Below are positions 6,922-14,567 of a stretch of DNA of 54,581 nt, piece after piece. The notes beneath the pieces were generated by a model, which did no database searches, was not told where the DNA came from, and saw nothing but the letters and a program-made list of their open reading frames with translations. Numbering within the stretch: the stretch's first letter is position 1; the number at the start of each line of letters is the position of its first letter. Position numbers and translations under genes: made by a program. This DNA comes from Elusimicrobiota bacterium (GTDB taxonomy: Bacteria; Elusimicrobiota; Elusimicrobia; UBA1565), in the NCBI GenBank assembly GCA_016212885.1, contig JACRDO010000082.1, forward strand, positions 1 through 54,581, given 5' to 3'.

Positions 6922-9141
6922 ATGAAGCTGCGCCGAACGCTCGCCCTCGCCGCCGCGCTCTTCGCCGCGCCCTTCCTGGGACGCGCGGCGCAGGCTTCGA
7001 CCAAAGCGTCCTATATGCATTACCTCAAGGCCCTTCTGCTGGCCAACCAGGGCAGCCACGAGGGAGCGCTGAAGGAATACGAGGAGGCGCTCGAGCTCGA
7101 TCCGCAGTCCGCATTCATGTACCAGCAGGCGGCCGAGCTGGCGCTGCAAATGGGCCGCCTCGACAAGGCCCGCGAGCTGGCCGACCGCTTCCTGAAGCTT
7201 GATCCGGGCAACCCGGACGCGGTCCTGCTGGAGGGCAACGTCGCATGGGCGCAGGGAGACCTTCCCGCGGCACAGGCCTCCTTCGAGCGCGTGCTGGAGC
7301 TCAAGGGCGAGGGCAGGGGCGTCAAGGTCTCGACGGGGGCCGCGGCCGCGGAGGGGAACGGCGCATACAAGCAGGCCCTCTTCGCCCTCGCCAACCTCCT
7401 GAGCGCCGAGTCCCCTGAAAAAGCGAAGAAGTACTTCGAGCAGTACCTCATCGACAACCCCGACAACGCGTCCGAGGCGGAGTACCAGATCGCCCTGATC
7501 GAACAGCGGGAGGGCCGCCTCGACTCCGCGGCCGAGCACTTGAAGGAGGCTGTCCGCTGCAGCCCGGACAACGCCCAGGCGCGCTTCGCCCTGGCCCAGA
7601 TTTACGAGACGAAGCGGGACACGGAGGCCGCGCTGGGCGTCTACATGGAGATACTGCAGAGCGACCCGCGCAACATCGCCCTGCTCAATCATGTCGGCGA
7701 GCTCTTCTTCCTGCGGGGGGAGTCCGCCAAGGCCCGGGAGCATTTCCTGCGCGCGAAGGGGGTGCTGCGGGACCATCCCGCGGCGTGCCTATGGCTGGCC
7801 CTCTTGGCCGAGCAGGAGCGCGATTTCGCTTCAGCTGCCAAGGCCCTTGAGGACAGCGCGGCGCTCAAGGACGACGCTTCCGTCAACCTGCGGCTGAGCT
7901 ACTATTTCACGCAGGCCGGCCGGCTCAAGGACGCGGTCGGCGTCTTGGAGAGCGCCCATCGGAAATGGCCCGACAGCGAGGAGATCGCCTATTTCCTCGC
8001 GCTGGGCTACGACGACATGAAGCTGGCCTCGAAGGCCGCGGAGATGATGCTCGAGGTGCTCAAGGCGAACCCGGAGCACCGCGACGCGCGATTCCAGCTC
8101 GGGGCCATCTACGAACGCGGCGGCAGGATCGCGGAGGCCGAGGCCCAGTTCCGCGAGATCCTCAAGAGGAACGCTCTGGACGCGCCGGCCCTGAACTACC
8201 TGGGCTACTCCTTGGCGGACCGCGGCATGAAGCTCGAAGAGGCCGAGGAGATGATCCGCAGGGCGCTCGACGTTGACCCCAAGAACGGCGCCTACCGGGA
8301 TTCCCTGGGCTGGGTCATCTACAAGCGGGGGAATGTCCGCGACGCGATCGCCGAGCTCAAGGCGGCCTCCAAGCTGCTCCCCGAAGACGAGGCGATCTGG
8401 GACCATCTCGGAGAGGCGTACATGGTCGTCGGCGATACCTACACGGCCTGGATGTCTTGGAAGCTCGCCTCATCCGCGGCCCCCAAGAGGCCCGACCTCG
8501 CCAAGAAGATCGGGAAAGCGGAATCCCGCCTTTCTTCAGAGGAGATCGGCGCCCTCTATTTGAAGCTCTTTGCGCGCCTGCGGGGGACGATCCAATCTCT
8601 CGGCGCCGTTTGCCTCATCGAGGGGGGCGCGGGCTCCAAGACCCTCGAATTCCGGGGGCTCCTGCGCTACCAGGCGCCCAACGAGCTGAGAGTCGAGATT
8701 CTCGGCCCCCTCTTCGTCCCGATCTTCCATGCAGTCCTCTCCGGCGAGGACGCCTTCGAGATGGACGTCCCCAGGATCGACGGCATCCCTCCGGACCTGC
8801 TGAGAGACCATCTCTACGCCGCGCTGACCCTGCTCCGGGACTATCTTTCCGGCAAGGTGTTCGCGCAGATCGGGGCGGCCTACCGGAAGACCTGGCGTTC
8901 GCAATGGATTGAGACCCCCGGGCTCATCTTCTACCCCGATGAAACGCAGACGCAGTTGGCGGCCCTCAAGCCCGGCGAAGATGCCGGCGCCGCGGCCGGC
9001 CCACGCTTGAAGCTTTCGCTGGAGCGCTTCCAGCGCCGCGATGGGCACGGGATCCCGGCGGTTTTTCGGTTCGAGGGCAAAGGCTTTTCCATCGAGTTCA
9101 AGCTCTCCGAGGTTGCCGTCCGCTTTAAGGGCTCGCAATGA
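6922..9141 (+). CDS. Secreted TPR-repeat protein with a C-terminal LolB/DUF4292-like domain
   Basis: A 739-residue protein. A signal peptide (MKLRRTLALAAALFAAPFLG) is followed by about a dozen tetratricopeptide repeats from residue 30 to 535. Examples are ALKEYEEALELDPQSAFMYQ, ARFALAQIYETKRDTEAALG and ALNYLGYSLADRGMKLEEAE. The last 190 residues switch to a beta-rich domain (LEFRGLLRYQAPNELRVEIL, FEMDVPRIDGIPPDLL). It resembles the LolB or DUF4292 lipoprotein-binding fold found in outer-membrane assembly factors. A periplasmic scaffold or lipoprotein-sorting role is an inference. The final codons (FKGSQ, stop) lie inside the left arm of a 359-bp inverted-repeat element. Confidence 0.8.
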   Translation: MKLRRTLALAAALFAAPFLGRAAQASTKASYMHYLKALLLANQGSHEGALKEYEEALELDPQSAFMYQQAAELALQMGRLDKARELADRFLKLDPGNPDAVLLEGNVAWAQGDLPAAQASFERVLELKGEGRGVKVSTGAAAAEGNGAYKQALFALANLLSAESPEKAKKYFEQYLIDNPDNASEAEYQIALIEQREGRLDSAAEHLKEAVRCSPDNAQARFALAQIYETKRDTEAALGVYMEILQSDPRNIALLNHVGELFFLRGESAKAREHFLRAKGVLRDHPAACLWLALLAEQERDFASAAKALEDSAALKDDASVNLRLSYYFTQAGRLKDAVGVLESAHRKWPDSEEIAYFLALGYDDMKLASKAAEMMLEVLKANPEHRDARFQLGAIYERGGRIAEAEAQFREILKRNALDAPALNYLGYSLADRGMKLEEAEEMIRRALDVDPKNGAYRDSLGWVIYKRGNVRDAIAELKAASKLLPEDEAIWDHLGEAYMVVGDTYTAWMSWKLASSAAPKRPDLAKKIGKAESRLSSEEIGALYLKLFARLRGTIQSLGAVCLIEGGAGSKTLEFRGLLRYQAPNELRVEILGPLFVPIFHAVLSGEDAFEMDVPRIDGIPPDLLRDHLYAALTLLRDYLSGKVFAQIGAAYRKTWRSQWIETPGLIFYPDETQTQLAALKPGEDAGAAAGPRLKLSLERFQRRDGHGIPAVFRFEGKGFSIEFKLSEVAVRFKGSQ

Positions 9142-9486
9142 AATAATATGATCAACTGGCCGGGGCAATTTTGGAGCGAAACAAGGAGTGAGAAGCGAGC
9201 ACCATGCCGCCGAGGAGTAACACCTTTGCGGCATGGTGTGAGCGCCGAGCGACGCAGTTGCAGCCCAAAAGCGCCCCGGCCCGTCGGGGAGGCCCATCTT
9301 CGGCCGATTTCTTCGTTGCTCGTACCAAACATCCAAAGTCCGTTGGTTTGGTACGTCCCGAACCAACGCCGTTTGGATGTTCGGGACGTCGGTCACAATG
9401 CGCTGCGGCATTGCTCCCTCCTCGCGCCTCGAAATCGACTCAAATCCGGGCCTCCCAGTTGGCCAGATTATTTCATTGCGAGCCCT
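9128..9486. mobile_element. 359-bp inverted-repeat (MITE-like) insertion, non-coding
   Basis: A perfect 20-base terminal inverted repeat, AGGGCTCGCAATGAAATAAT at 9128-9147 with its complement at 9467-9486. Imperfect similarity continues inward for about 80 bases on each side (CAACTGG, GGAG-GAG-rich, ATGCCGC). Inside are a 10-bp hairpin (ACCATGCCGC 9201-9210 with 9228-9237) and the 68-bp palindromic element at 9321-9388. No transposase is encoded. It separates the TPR gene from the remnant of ispE. Confidence 0.7.
9321..9388. repeat. Palindromic element, copy 1 (double hairpin)
   Basis: Hairpin A is CGTACCAAAC (9321-9330) with GTTTGGTACG (9346-9355). Hairpin B is CGTCCCGAAC (9354-9363) with GTTCGGGACG (9379-9388). 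The two loops are complementary to each other (ATCCAAA with TTTGGAT, CGTTG with CAACG), so the whole element is also one imperfect palindrome. Related copies lie at 10311, 33345 and 46015. Confidence 0.9.
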
Positions 9487-9511
9487 AAGGACAAATGATC
9501 CAGGTCCAGTG

Positions 9512-9895
9512 CCCTGCGAAGGCCGGCCTCGTGGTTCCCGGCGCTCCGCTCCAGGCCAGGGAGATCCTCGGGGACTTTTCGCCGTCCGCCCGAAAGTCCG
9601 TCTTGACAAGCCTTTCCCAGCTTGGTACACTCAAAAAAAGCTTGAAAAAGGCAGGCCTATTCCAGAGTGGGAAGGCTTGCTGTTCAATCGTTTGGAGGCC
9701 GCGGCGCTGTCCGGGCATCCGGAAGCCCTGCGGGCCAAGCGCATCCTGCGCAAGCTCGGGTTGCGGGGCGTTCTGATGTCCGGTTCAGGTTCGTCGGTCT
9801 TCGGATTCGTTTCTTCCGAGGCGGAGGGAAAGGCGGCGCTGAAGAGGCTTCAAGTCTATCCCTGGAAAGCTTATCATACCTGCCTTTTGGGATGA
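9512..9895 (+). pseudogene. ispE: C-terminal remnant of IspE (CDP-ME kinase)
   Basis: The last 110-130 residues match the C-terminal part of 4-diphosphocytidyl-2-C-methylerythritol kinase: LLFNRLE (the family NDLE position), then ILRKLGLRGVLMSGSGSSVFGFV with the GHMP motif 3 and a short tail. The N-terminal half, with the GHMP ATP-binding glycine loop, is absent in every frame. The inverted-repeat element lies where it should be. The frame is open back to an ATG at 9377 inside the palindromic element, so a chimeric 172-residue product is possible but would lack kinase activity. Neighbouring spoVG, glmU, prs, rplY and pth fit the usual ispE context. An intact ispE elsewhere would be expected. 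Confidence 0.65.
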
Positions 9896-9917
9896 GGCGC
9901 CTTCCAAAGCTTGGCTA

Positions 9918-10199
9918 ATGGAGATCACGGAGGTTCGCGTTCACATCCGCAATGAAGACAAGCTCAAGGCCTTCGTCACGGTGACGTTCGACAACTGTTT
10001 TGTGGTGCGGAACATGAAGATCGTCGAGGGGAACAAAGGGCTGATCCTCTGCATGCCGTCGCGCAAGCTCCCCAACGGCACGTACAAGGACATCGCGCAC
10101 CCGATCTCAATGCAATTCCGGAAAGCGCTGGAGGATAAGATCCTGGCGGCCTACCAGGAGGAGCTGAAAAAACCGAGCCCAGAGATGGCGGCGGAATGA
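9918..10199 (+). CDS. spoVG: SpoVG family RNA-binding regulator
   Basis: A 93-residue protein matching SpoVG along its length: MEITEVRVHIRNEDKLKAF, TVTFDNCFVVRNMKIVEG, LILCMPSRKLPNGTYKDIAHPI. SpoVG is a small nucleic-acid-binding regulator found well beyond spore formers. The spoVG-glmU-prs-rplY-pth order seen in Bacillus is kept here, with a tRNA inserted, which supports both the identity and a shared ancestry of the cluster. No sporulation genes are present in the window. Confidence 0.93.
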   Translation: MEITEVRVHIRNEDKLKAFVTVTFDNCFVVRNMKIVEGNKGLILCMPSRKLPNGTYKDIAHPISMQFRKALEDKILAAYQEELKKPSPEMAAE

Positions 10200-10203
10200 T
10201 CAC

Positions 10204-10274
10204 TCCCGGGTGGTGTAACGGCAACACGCCAGCCTTTGGAGCTGGTTTTCCAGGTTCGAGTCCTGGCCCGGGAA
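10204..10274 (+). tRNA. tRNA-Gln (anticodon TTG)
   Basis: A full cloverleaf of 71 bases. The acceptor TCCCGGG pairs with CCCGGGA. The D stem is GTGT/ACAC, the anticodon stem CCAGC/GCTGG with loop CTTTGGA (anticodon TTG), and the T arm CCAGG-TTCGAGT-CCTGG. The discriminator base is A at 10274. CCA is not encoded. It lies between spoVG and glmU. Confidence 0.95.
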
Positions 10275-10310
10275 CTCGCGTTGAACTTTCCACACGGTGT
10301 AGGTTCAATA

Positions 10311-10408
10311 CGTCCCGAACATCCAAACGACGCAGTTTCGGGACGTACCAAACCTACAGATTCCGGATGTTTGGTACGTCCAAACCTACGACGTCTGGGA
10401 AGTTTGGA
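10311..10408. repeat. Palindromic element, copy 2 (three hairpins), in the glmU leader
   Basis: CGTCCCGAA (10311-10319) pairs with TTCGGGACG (10337-10345). CGTACCAAAC (10344-10353) pairs with GTTTGGTACG (10369-10378). TCCAAAC (10379-10385) pairs with GTTTGGA (10402-10408). It fills most of the tRNA-glmU gap and ends 14 bases before the glmU start, so it would be part of the glmU leader if transcription starts upstream. Confidence 0.85.
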
Positions 10409-10422
10409 TATAGAGGGAGACC

Positions 10423-11820
10423 ATGAACGCTCAGGGCAAATCCGGGCATTCCCTCGGAGTGCTGATCCTCGCGGCGGGCCAAGGCACGCGGATGGTCTCC
10501 GCTCTGCCGAAGGTCCTCCACCCGATCGGCGGGCGGCCGATGATCTCCTATCTCCTGCGCCTGGCCAACGCGCTCAAGCCATCCGGCATCGGCTTGGTCG
10601 TGGGCCATCACGAGGAGCTTGTCCGCAAAGAGGTGAGCGAGTCCGCCAAGGCGTGGGGGCTGACGCGGCCGGTGACGTTCATCCGCCAGAAAGAGCAGAC
10701 CGGCTCGGGCGCGGCGGTCCTCGAGGCCCTGCCTTTCCTGCGCAAATTCCAGACGGCCTTGGTCACCTGCGGGGACTCGCCGCTGCTGACTTTCGACACG
10801 GTCTACTCGCTCTTGAACGGCCACGCCAAGGACAAGGCCCAGGTCACCCTGCTCACCGCGCGCATGCCGAACCCGAAGGGATACGGGCGCATCGTGCGCA
10901 GCCCGCTCGGCGAGGTCCTGCGCATCGTCGAGGAGTCCCAAGCGACGGCCAAAGAGGCGGGCATCAGCGAAGTGAATTCGGGCACCTACTGCTTCGAGAC
11001 CGCCCTGCTCGTCGAGGCCCTCAAGCAGCTCAAGCCGCAGGGCCCAAAGCGGGAGCAATACCTGACCGACTGCCTGGAGATCATCCAGCGCAAGGGCGGC
11101 CGCGCCGCGGCCTACCTCGCGCCGGGCCACGAGGAGATCCTCGGCATCAACACGCGCCTGCACCTCGCGCAGGCCGAACGGGTCCTCAACCGGCGGACCT
11201 TGGAGCGCCTGATGCTTTCGGGGGCCACGGCGACCGATCCGGCCCATACTTATGTGGACGCCGACGTGGAGGTCGGCCAGGACAGCCTTTTGCTGCCCGG
11301 GACGATCCTGCGCGGCTCGACCAAGATCGGCCGGCAGTGCCGCATCGGGCCCAACGCCTACATCGAGAACTCTTCGGTGGGCAACGAGTGCTCGATCTCG
11401 TTCTCCCAGGTGGCCGACTCGCGGATCCTCGAGAAATGCTCCGTGGGCCCCTTCTCGAACATCCGGCCGGGCAGCGTCATCGGGCCCAGGGCGAAAGTCG
11501 GCAATTTCAGCGAGGTGAAAGCCTCGAAGATCGGGTTCGGCTCGAAAGTGCCGCACCTCAGCTATGTGGGGGACGCCGAGGTCGCGGAGGACGTCAACAT
11601 CGGCGCCGGGACCATCACCTGCAACTATGACGGGGTCGAGAAGCACAAGACAATCATCGAGGCGAAGGCTTTCATCGGCTCCAACGTGAACCTGGTGGCG
11701 CCGGTCAAGGTCGGCAAAGGCGCGACGATCGGCGCCGGTTCGACGATCACCGAGGACGTGCCGGAGGGCGCCCTGGCCTTGGCCAGGGCCCAGCAGGTGA
11801 ACAAGCTCCGTAAATCGTAG
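10423..11820 (+). CDS. glmU: GlmU, bifunctional UDP-GlcNAc synthesis enzyme
   Basis: GlmU makes UDP-N-acetylglucosamine for peptidoglycan and lipopolysaccharide. The N-terminal uridyltransferase has VLILAAGQGTRMVSALPKVL at about residues 12-31 and GDSPLL. The C-terminal acetyltransferase is a left-handed beta-helix of hexapeptide repeats (VIGPRAKVGNFSEVKASKIG, GAGTITCNYDGVEKHKT). The length of 465 is normal for the full bifunctional enzyme. The ATG is preceded by GGGAG. The leader contains the palindromic element, which could affect expression. Confidence 0.96.
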   Translation: MNAQGKSGHSLGVLILAAGQGTRMVSALPKVLHPIGGRPMISYLLRLANALKPSGIGLVVGHHEELVRKEVSESAKAWGLTRPVTFIRQKEQTGSGAAVLEALPFLRKFQTALVTCGDSPLLTFDTVYSLLNGHAKDKAQVTLLTARMPNPKGYGRIVRSPLGEVLRIVEESQATAKEAGISEVNSGTYCFETALLVEALKQLKPQGPKREQYLTDCLEIIQRKGGRAAAYLAPGHEEILGINTRLHLAQAERVLNRRTLERLMLSGATATDPAHTYVDADVEVGQDSLLLPGTILRGSTKIGRQCRIGPNAYIENSSVGNECSISFSQVADSRILEKCSVGPFSNIRPGSVIGPRAKVGNFSEVKASKIGFGSKVPHLSYVGDAEVAEDVNIGAGTITCNYDGVEKHKTIIEAKAFIGSNVNLVAPVKVGKGATIGAGSTITEDVPEGALALARAQQVNKLRKS

Positions 11821-11849
11821 GCCCGTGGGGGTATCGCTTGACACTCAAG

Positions 11850-12887
11850 ATGATGGAAACATCCAAGGAAACGACGAAAGAATCCGCGCAGAGGATGCCC
11901 GCGCCGAAGGCGAAAGACGCCCCGGATGCGGGATTGCAGGGCGGCCCGAGGCCGGCGCTTGGATTGAAGCTCTTCAGCTGCAACGCGAACCGGCCGCTCG
12001 CCGACAAGATCGCGGACGTTCTCAACGTGCCGCTCGGCAAGGCGGAAGTGGGCCGGTTCGCGGACGGCGAGATCAACGTGCACGTCAAGGAGAACGTCCG
12101 GGGGCGCGACTGCTACGTGGTCCAGCCGACCTGCAGGCCCGTCAACGAGAACCTGATGGAGCTCCTGATGATGGTCGACGCGCTCCACCGCGCGAGCGCC
12201 GGGCGGATCACGGCGGTCATCCCGTATTTTGGGTACGCGCGCGCGGACCGCAAGACCCAGCCCCGCGTGCCGATCTCCGCCAAGCTCGTGGCGAATCTCA
12301 TCACGAAGGCCGGGGCCCAGCGCGTCATCACCGTGGACCTGCACGCCGGACAGATCCAGGGGTTCTTCGACATCCCGGTCGACCACCTGATCGCCGCCCC
12401 GGTCTTCCTCGACTACCTTCGGAAGAAGAATCTCAAGGACGTGGTCTGCGTTTCGCCGGACGTCGGGGGGGTGGAGCGGGCGCGCGCCTTCGCCAAGCGC
12501 CTCTCGGCCGGGCTCGTCATCATCGACAAGCGCCGCCCCAGGCCGAACGTCGCCTCGGTCTACAACGTCATCGGCGACGTCCAGGGCAAGACGGCGGTCC
12601 TTTTCGACGACATGATCGACACGGGCGGCACCCTGAACAAGGTGGCCGCTAAGATCCGCGAGCACGGGGCGGTGAAGATCCTGGCGGTGTGCGTGCACGG
12701 GGTGCTCTCCGGCAACGCGAGGGACCTTATCGAACGGTCCGAGATCGAGGAATTGATCGTCACGGACACGATTCCGCTGCCGCTGGAGCCGGCCGGCAAG
12801 ATCGTCCAGCTGTCGATCGCGCCCCTGGTGGGCGAGGCCATCCGGCGCAACCACTGCGGCGAATCCATCAGCGAGCTGTTCGTGTGA
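11850..12887 (+). CDS. prs: Ribose-phosphate pyrophosphokinase
   Basis: Makes PRPP from ribose-5-phosphate and ATP for nucleotide, His and NAD synthesis. The core begins near residue 38 with LKLFSCNANRPLADKIA. It shows GRFADGEINVHV, IPYFGYARADRK, VDLHAGQIQGFF and the PRPP loop VLFDDMIDTGGTL. The first 35 or so residues are a non-conserved, Lys/Ala-rich extension. ATG 11850 is chosen. TTG 11838 and ATG 11895 are alternatives, and none has a good Shine-Dalgarno. The gene follows glmU by 29 bases, as in Bacillus. Confidence 0.93.
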   Translation: MMETSKETTKESAQRMPAPKAKDAPDAGLQGGPRPALGLKLFSCNANRPLADKIADVLNVPLGKAEVGRFADGEINVHVKENVRGRDCYVVQPTCRPVNENLMELLMMVDALHRASAGRITAVIPYFGYARADRKTQPRVPISAKLVANLITKAGAQRVITVDLHAGQIQGFFDIPVDHLIAAPVFLDYLRKKNLKDVVCVSPDVGGVERARAFAKRLSAGLVIIDKRRPRPNVASVYNVIGDVQGKTAVLFDDMIDTGGTLNKVAAKIREHGAVKILAVCVHGVLSGNARDLIERSEIEELIVTDTIPLPLEPAGKIVQLSIAPLVGEAIRRNHCGESISELFV

Positions 12888-12892
12888 TATGA

Positions 12893-12970
12893 GGGGTCAG
12901 GTCTGGACATTAGACATTGTGAGCAAGTAGGAGCCGATTATGTCAATGTCTAATGTCCAGACCTGACCCC
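12893..12970. repeat. Perfect 27-bp inverted repeat between prs and rplY
   Basis: Arms at 12893-12919 (GGGGTCAGGTCTGGACATTA and seven more bases) and 12944-12970 are exact complements around a 24-base centre. There is no T-run, so it is not a classical terminator. It resembles stand-alone ends of IS200/REP-type elements. The right arm supplies part of the AGGGG sequence ahead of rplY. Confidence 0.9.
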
Positions 12971-12980
12971 AGGGGATAAC

Positions 12981-13742
12981 ATGGCAGAGATCGAGTTGAA
13001 GGTGGAAATCAGGCTCGGGAAGGGCACGAAGAAGGTTCTTTCGGAGATGAGAGGCGGCCGGATGATCCCGGCCGTGGTCTACGGCGGGAAGGGCGCGAAC
13101 CTGAGCGTCGCAGTCGGGGAGGGTGATCTCCTGGGCGCTTTGAAGGCGGGCGGCGCCAACGCCCTGCTCAAGCTCAAGCACGAAAAAGGCGAGGACACCG
13201 TCATCGTCAAGGCGCTCCAGCGCCATGTCGTCACGAGCCGTCCCGTCCACGCGGATTTCCAGCGCATCTCCCTGACCGAGAAGATCGAGGTCAAGGTCCC
13301 AATCGAGATCGTCGGCGAGGCGCCCGGGGTCAAGCTGCAGGGCGGCATCCTCGAGCACGTGCTCCGCGAGCTGCTGGTCCGCTGCCTGCCCAACGCGATC
13401 CCCCAGAGGATCGACGCGGACATCAGCCTGCTGAACATCGGCGAGCAGCTCTTCGTCTCGAGCCTGAAGGCGCCCTCCGAGGTCGAGGTCCTGGCGGATC
13501 CCAAGCAAATCGTCGTCAACGTCCTGGTCCCGGCAGCGGAAGAGGAAAAGCCGGCCGAAGAGGTGGCGGCGGAAGGCGCTCTGGCCGAGCCCGAGGTCAT
13601 CGCCAAGGGCAAGGAGAAGGGCGAAGAGGAGGGCGAAGCCGGCGAGGCTAAGCCCGGCGTCAAGCCCGAGGCGGGCAAGCCCGGGGCCAAGCCCGAGGCG
13701 GGCAAGCCCGCGGCGGGCAAGAAGGAAGAGCCCAAAAAATAG
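12981..13742 (+). CDS. rplY: Ribosomal protein L25, general stress (CTC) form
   Basis: L25 binds 5S rRNA. Residues 1-95 are the L25 domain (GRMIPAVVYGGKG, VIVKALQRHVVTSRPVHADF). Residues 100-190 are the CTC-type beta domain (VPIEIVGEAPGVKLQGGILEH, RIDADISLLNIGEQLFV). The last 60 residues are a low-complexity charged tail with KPGVKPEAGKPGAKPEAGKP repeats, which is variable in this family. The length of 253 is at the long end. The stop overlaps the GTG start of pth by one base. Confidence 0.94.
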   Translation: MAEIELKVEIRLGKGTKKVLSEMRGGRMIPAVVYGGKGANLSVAVGEGDLLGALKAGGANALLKLKHEKGEDTVIVKALQRHVVTSRPVHADFQRISLTEKIEVKVPIEIVGEAPGVKLQGGILEHVLRELLVRCLPNAIPQRIDADISLLNIGEQLFVSSLKAPSEVEVLADPKQIVVNVLVPAAEEEKPAEEVAAEGALAEPEVIAKGKEKGEEEGEAGEAKPGVKPEAGKPGAKPEAGKPAAGKKEEPKK

Positions 13743-14338
13743 TGGCGGAGGGCGAGCGGATCCGCCTCGTCGTGGGGCTCGGCAACCCGGGCTCCGAATA
13801 CGCGGCGACGCGGCACAACATCGGGTTCCGGACGGTCGACCGCCTGCGCGAGCAGGCGGCCGGGCCCCCGTGGCGGCCGGTTCCGGCCGGCAAGGGAGAG
13901 GTCTGCGAGGCGTCTTTGGGCGGCGCCGCGGTGCGCCTGGCCAAGCCGAGGACCTACATGAACGCCTCCGGCGAGTTCGTCGGCCTCTTGGCGCGGTACT
14001 GGAAGATCGAAGCGGGCTCCATCCTGGTCGTCTCGGATGATTTCTCCCTGCCGCTCGGCCGCATCCGCATCCGCCTCAGCGGATCCTCCGGAGGCCAGCG
14101 GGGGCTCGAGTCGATCCTCGCGCACCTCGGCACCAAGGATGTCCCGCGCCTGCGCCTCGGCATCGGGCCGCTCCCGCCCGGCTTCGATGCGGCCGACTAC
14201 GTGCTGGGCCGCTTCCGTCTTGAGGAGCGGGAGCCAGCCTCCGAGATGATCGCGCGAGCGGGCGACGCGGTGCGCGCGATCTGCGCGAAGGGCCTTGCGG
14301 CCGCGATGAACGAGTTCAACCCGAGCGAAGCCGGATGA
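13742..14338 (+). CDS. pth: Peptidyl-tRNA hydrolase
   Basis: Releases tRNA from stalled peptidyl-tRNA. The motifs are LVVGLGNPGSEYAATRHNIG with the catalytic His in RHNIGF, LAKPRTYMNASGEFV with the conserved Asn, and SSGGQRGLESILAHLGT. At 198 residues it is a full-length bacterial Pth. GTG at 13742 is the start by overlap with the rplY stop. The rplY-pth pairing is conserved across bacteria. Confidence 0.95.
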   Translation: MAEGERIRLVVGLGNPGSEYAATRHNIGFRTVDRLREQAAGPPWRPVPAGKGEVCEASLGGAAVRLAKPRTYMNASGEFVGLLARYWKIEAGSILVVSDDFSLPLGRIRIRLSGSSGGQRGLESILAHLGTKDVPRLRLGIGPLPPGFDAADYVLGRFRLEEREPASEMIARAGDAVRAICAKGLAAAMNEFNPSEAG

Positions 14339-14342
14339 GAAC

Positions 14343-14567
14343 ATGAGCCACTGGGTTAAGGTGGCGTTCGGCGTCGTCTTCTTCCTCCTCGGGCTGGGCT
14401 ATCTCTACCGCCCGACGATCATCGAGCGCATCAACTCCTTCCTCCGGGAAGTGGTCCTCAACGACGCGCACATCGCGCTGGAGCGCAGGAAGTGGGGCGT
14501 CTTCTTCCTGCTCCTGTCCGTGCTTTTCCTCTATATGGGCTACACCGCGCTCTACCGGCTCCCTTGA
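14343..14567 (+). CDS. Small inner-membrane protein with two transmembrane segments
   Basis: A 74-residue protein with hydrophobic helices at residues 5-22 (VKVAFGVVFFLLGLGYLY) and 52-70 (GVFFLLLSVLFLYMGYTALY), separated by a charged loop. It sits between pth and pmbA. Four bases separate it from pth, and its TGA overlaps the ATG of pmbA, so it is part of the same transcript. I do not recognise a family. Confidence 0.75.
   Translation: MSHWVKVAFGVVFFLLGLGYLYRPTIIERINSFLREVVLNDAHIALERRKWGVFFLLLSVLFLYMGYTALYRLP

Noticed and set aside
10354..11844. Long minus-strand open frame opposite glmU
   Set aside because: High-GC antisense shadow of a clear, full-length glmU; it has no recognisable domains.
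13630..13735. Repeats in the rplY 3' end as a mobile or tandem element
   Set aside because: The KPEAGKPGAKPEAGKP repeats are a low-complexity charged tail typical of CTC-type L25 proteins.
12986..14344. Long minus-strand frames opposite rplY and pth
   Set aside because: Shadow frames opposite well-identified genes with correct operon spacing.
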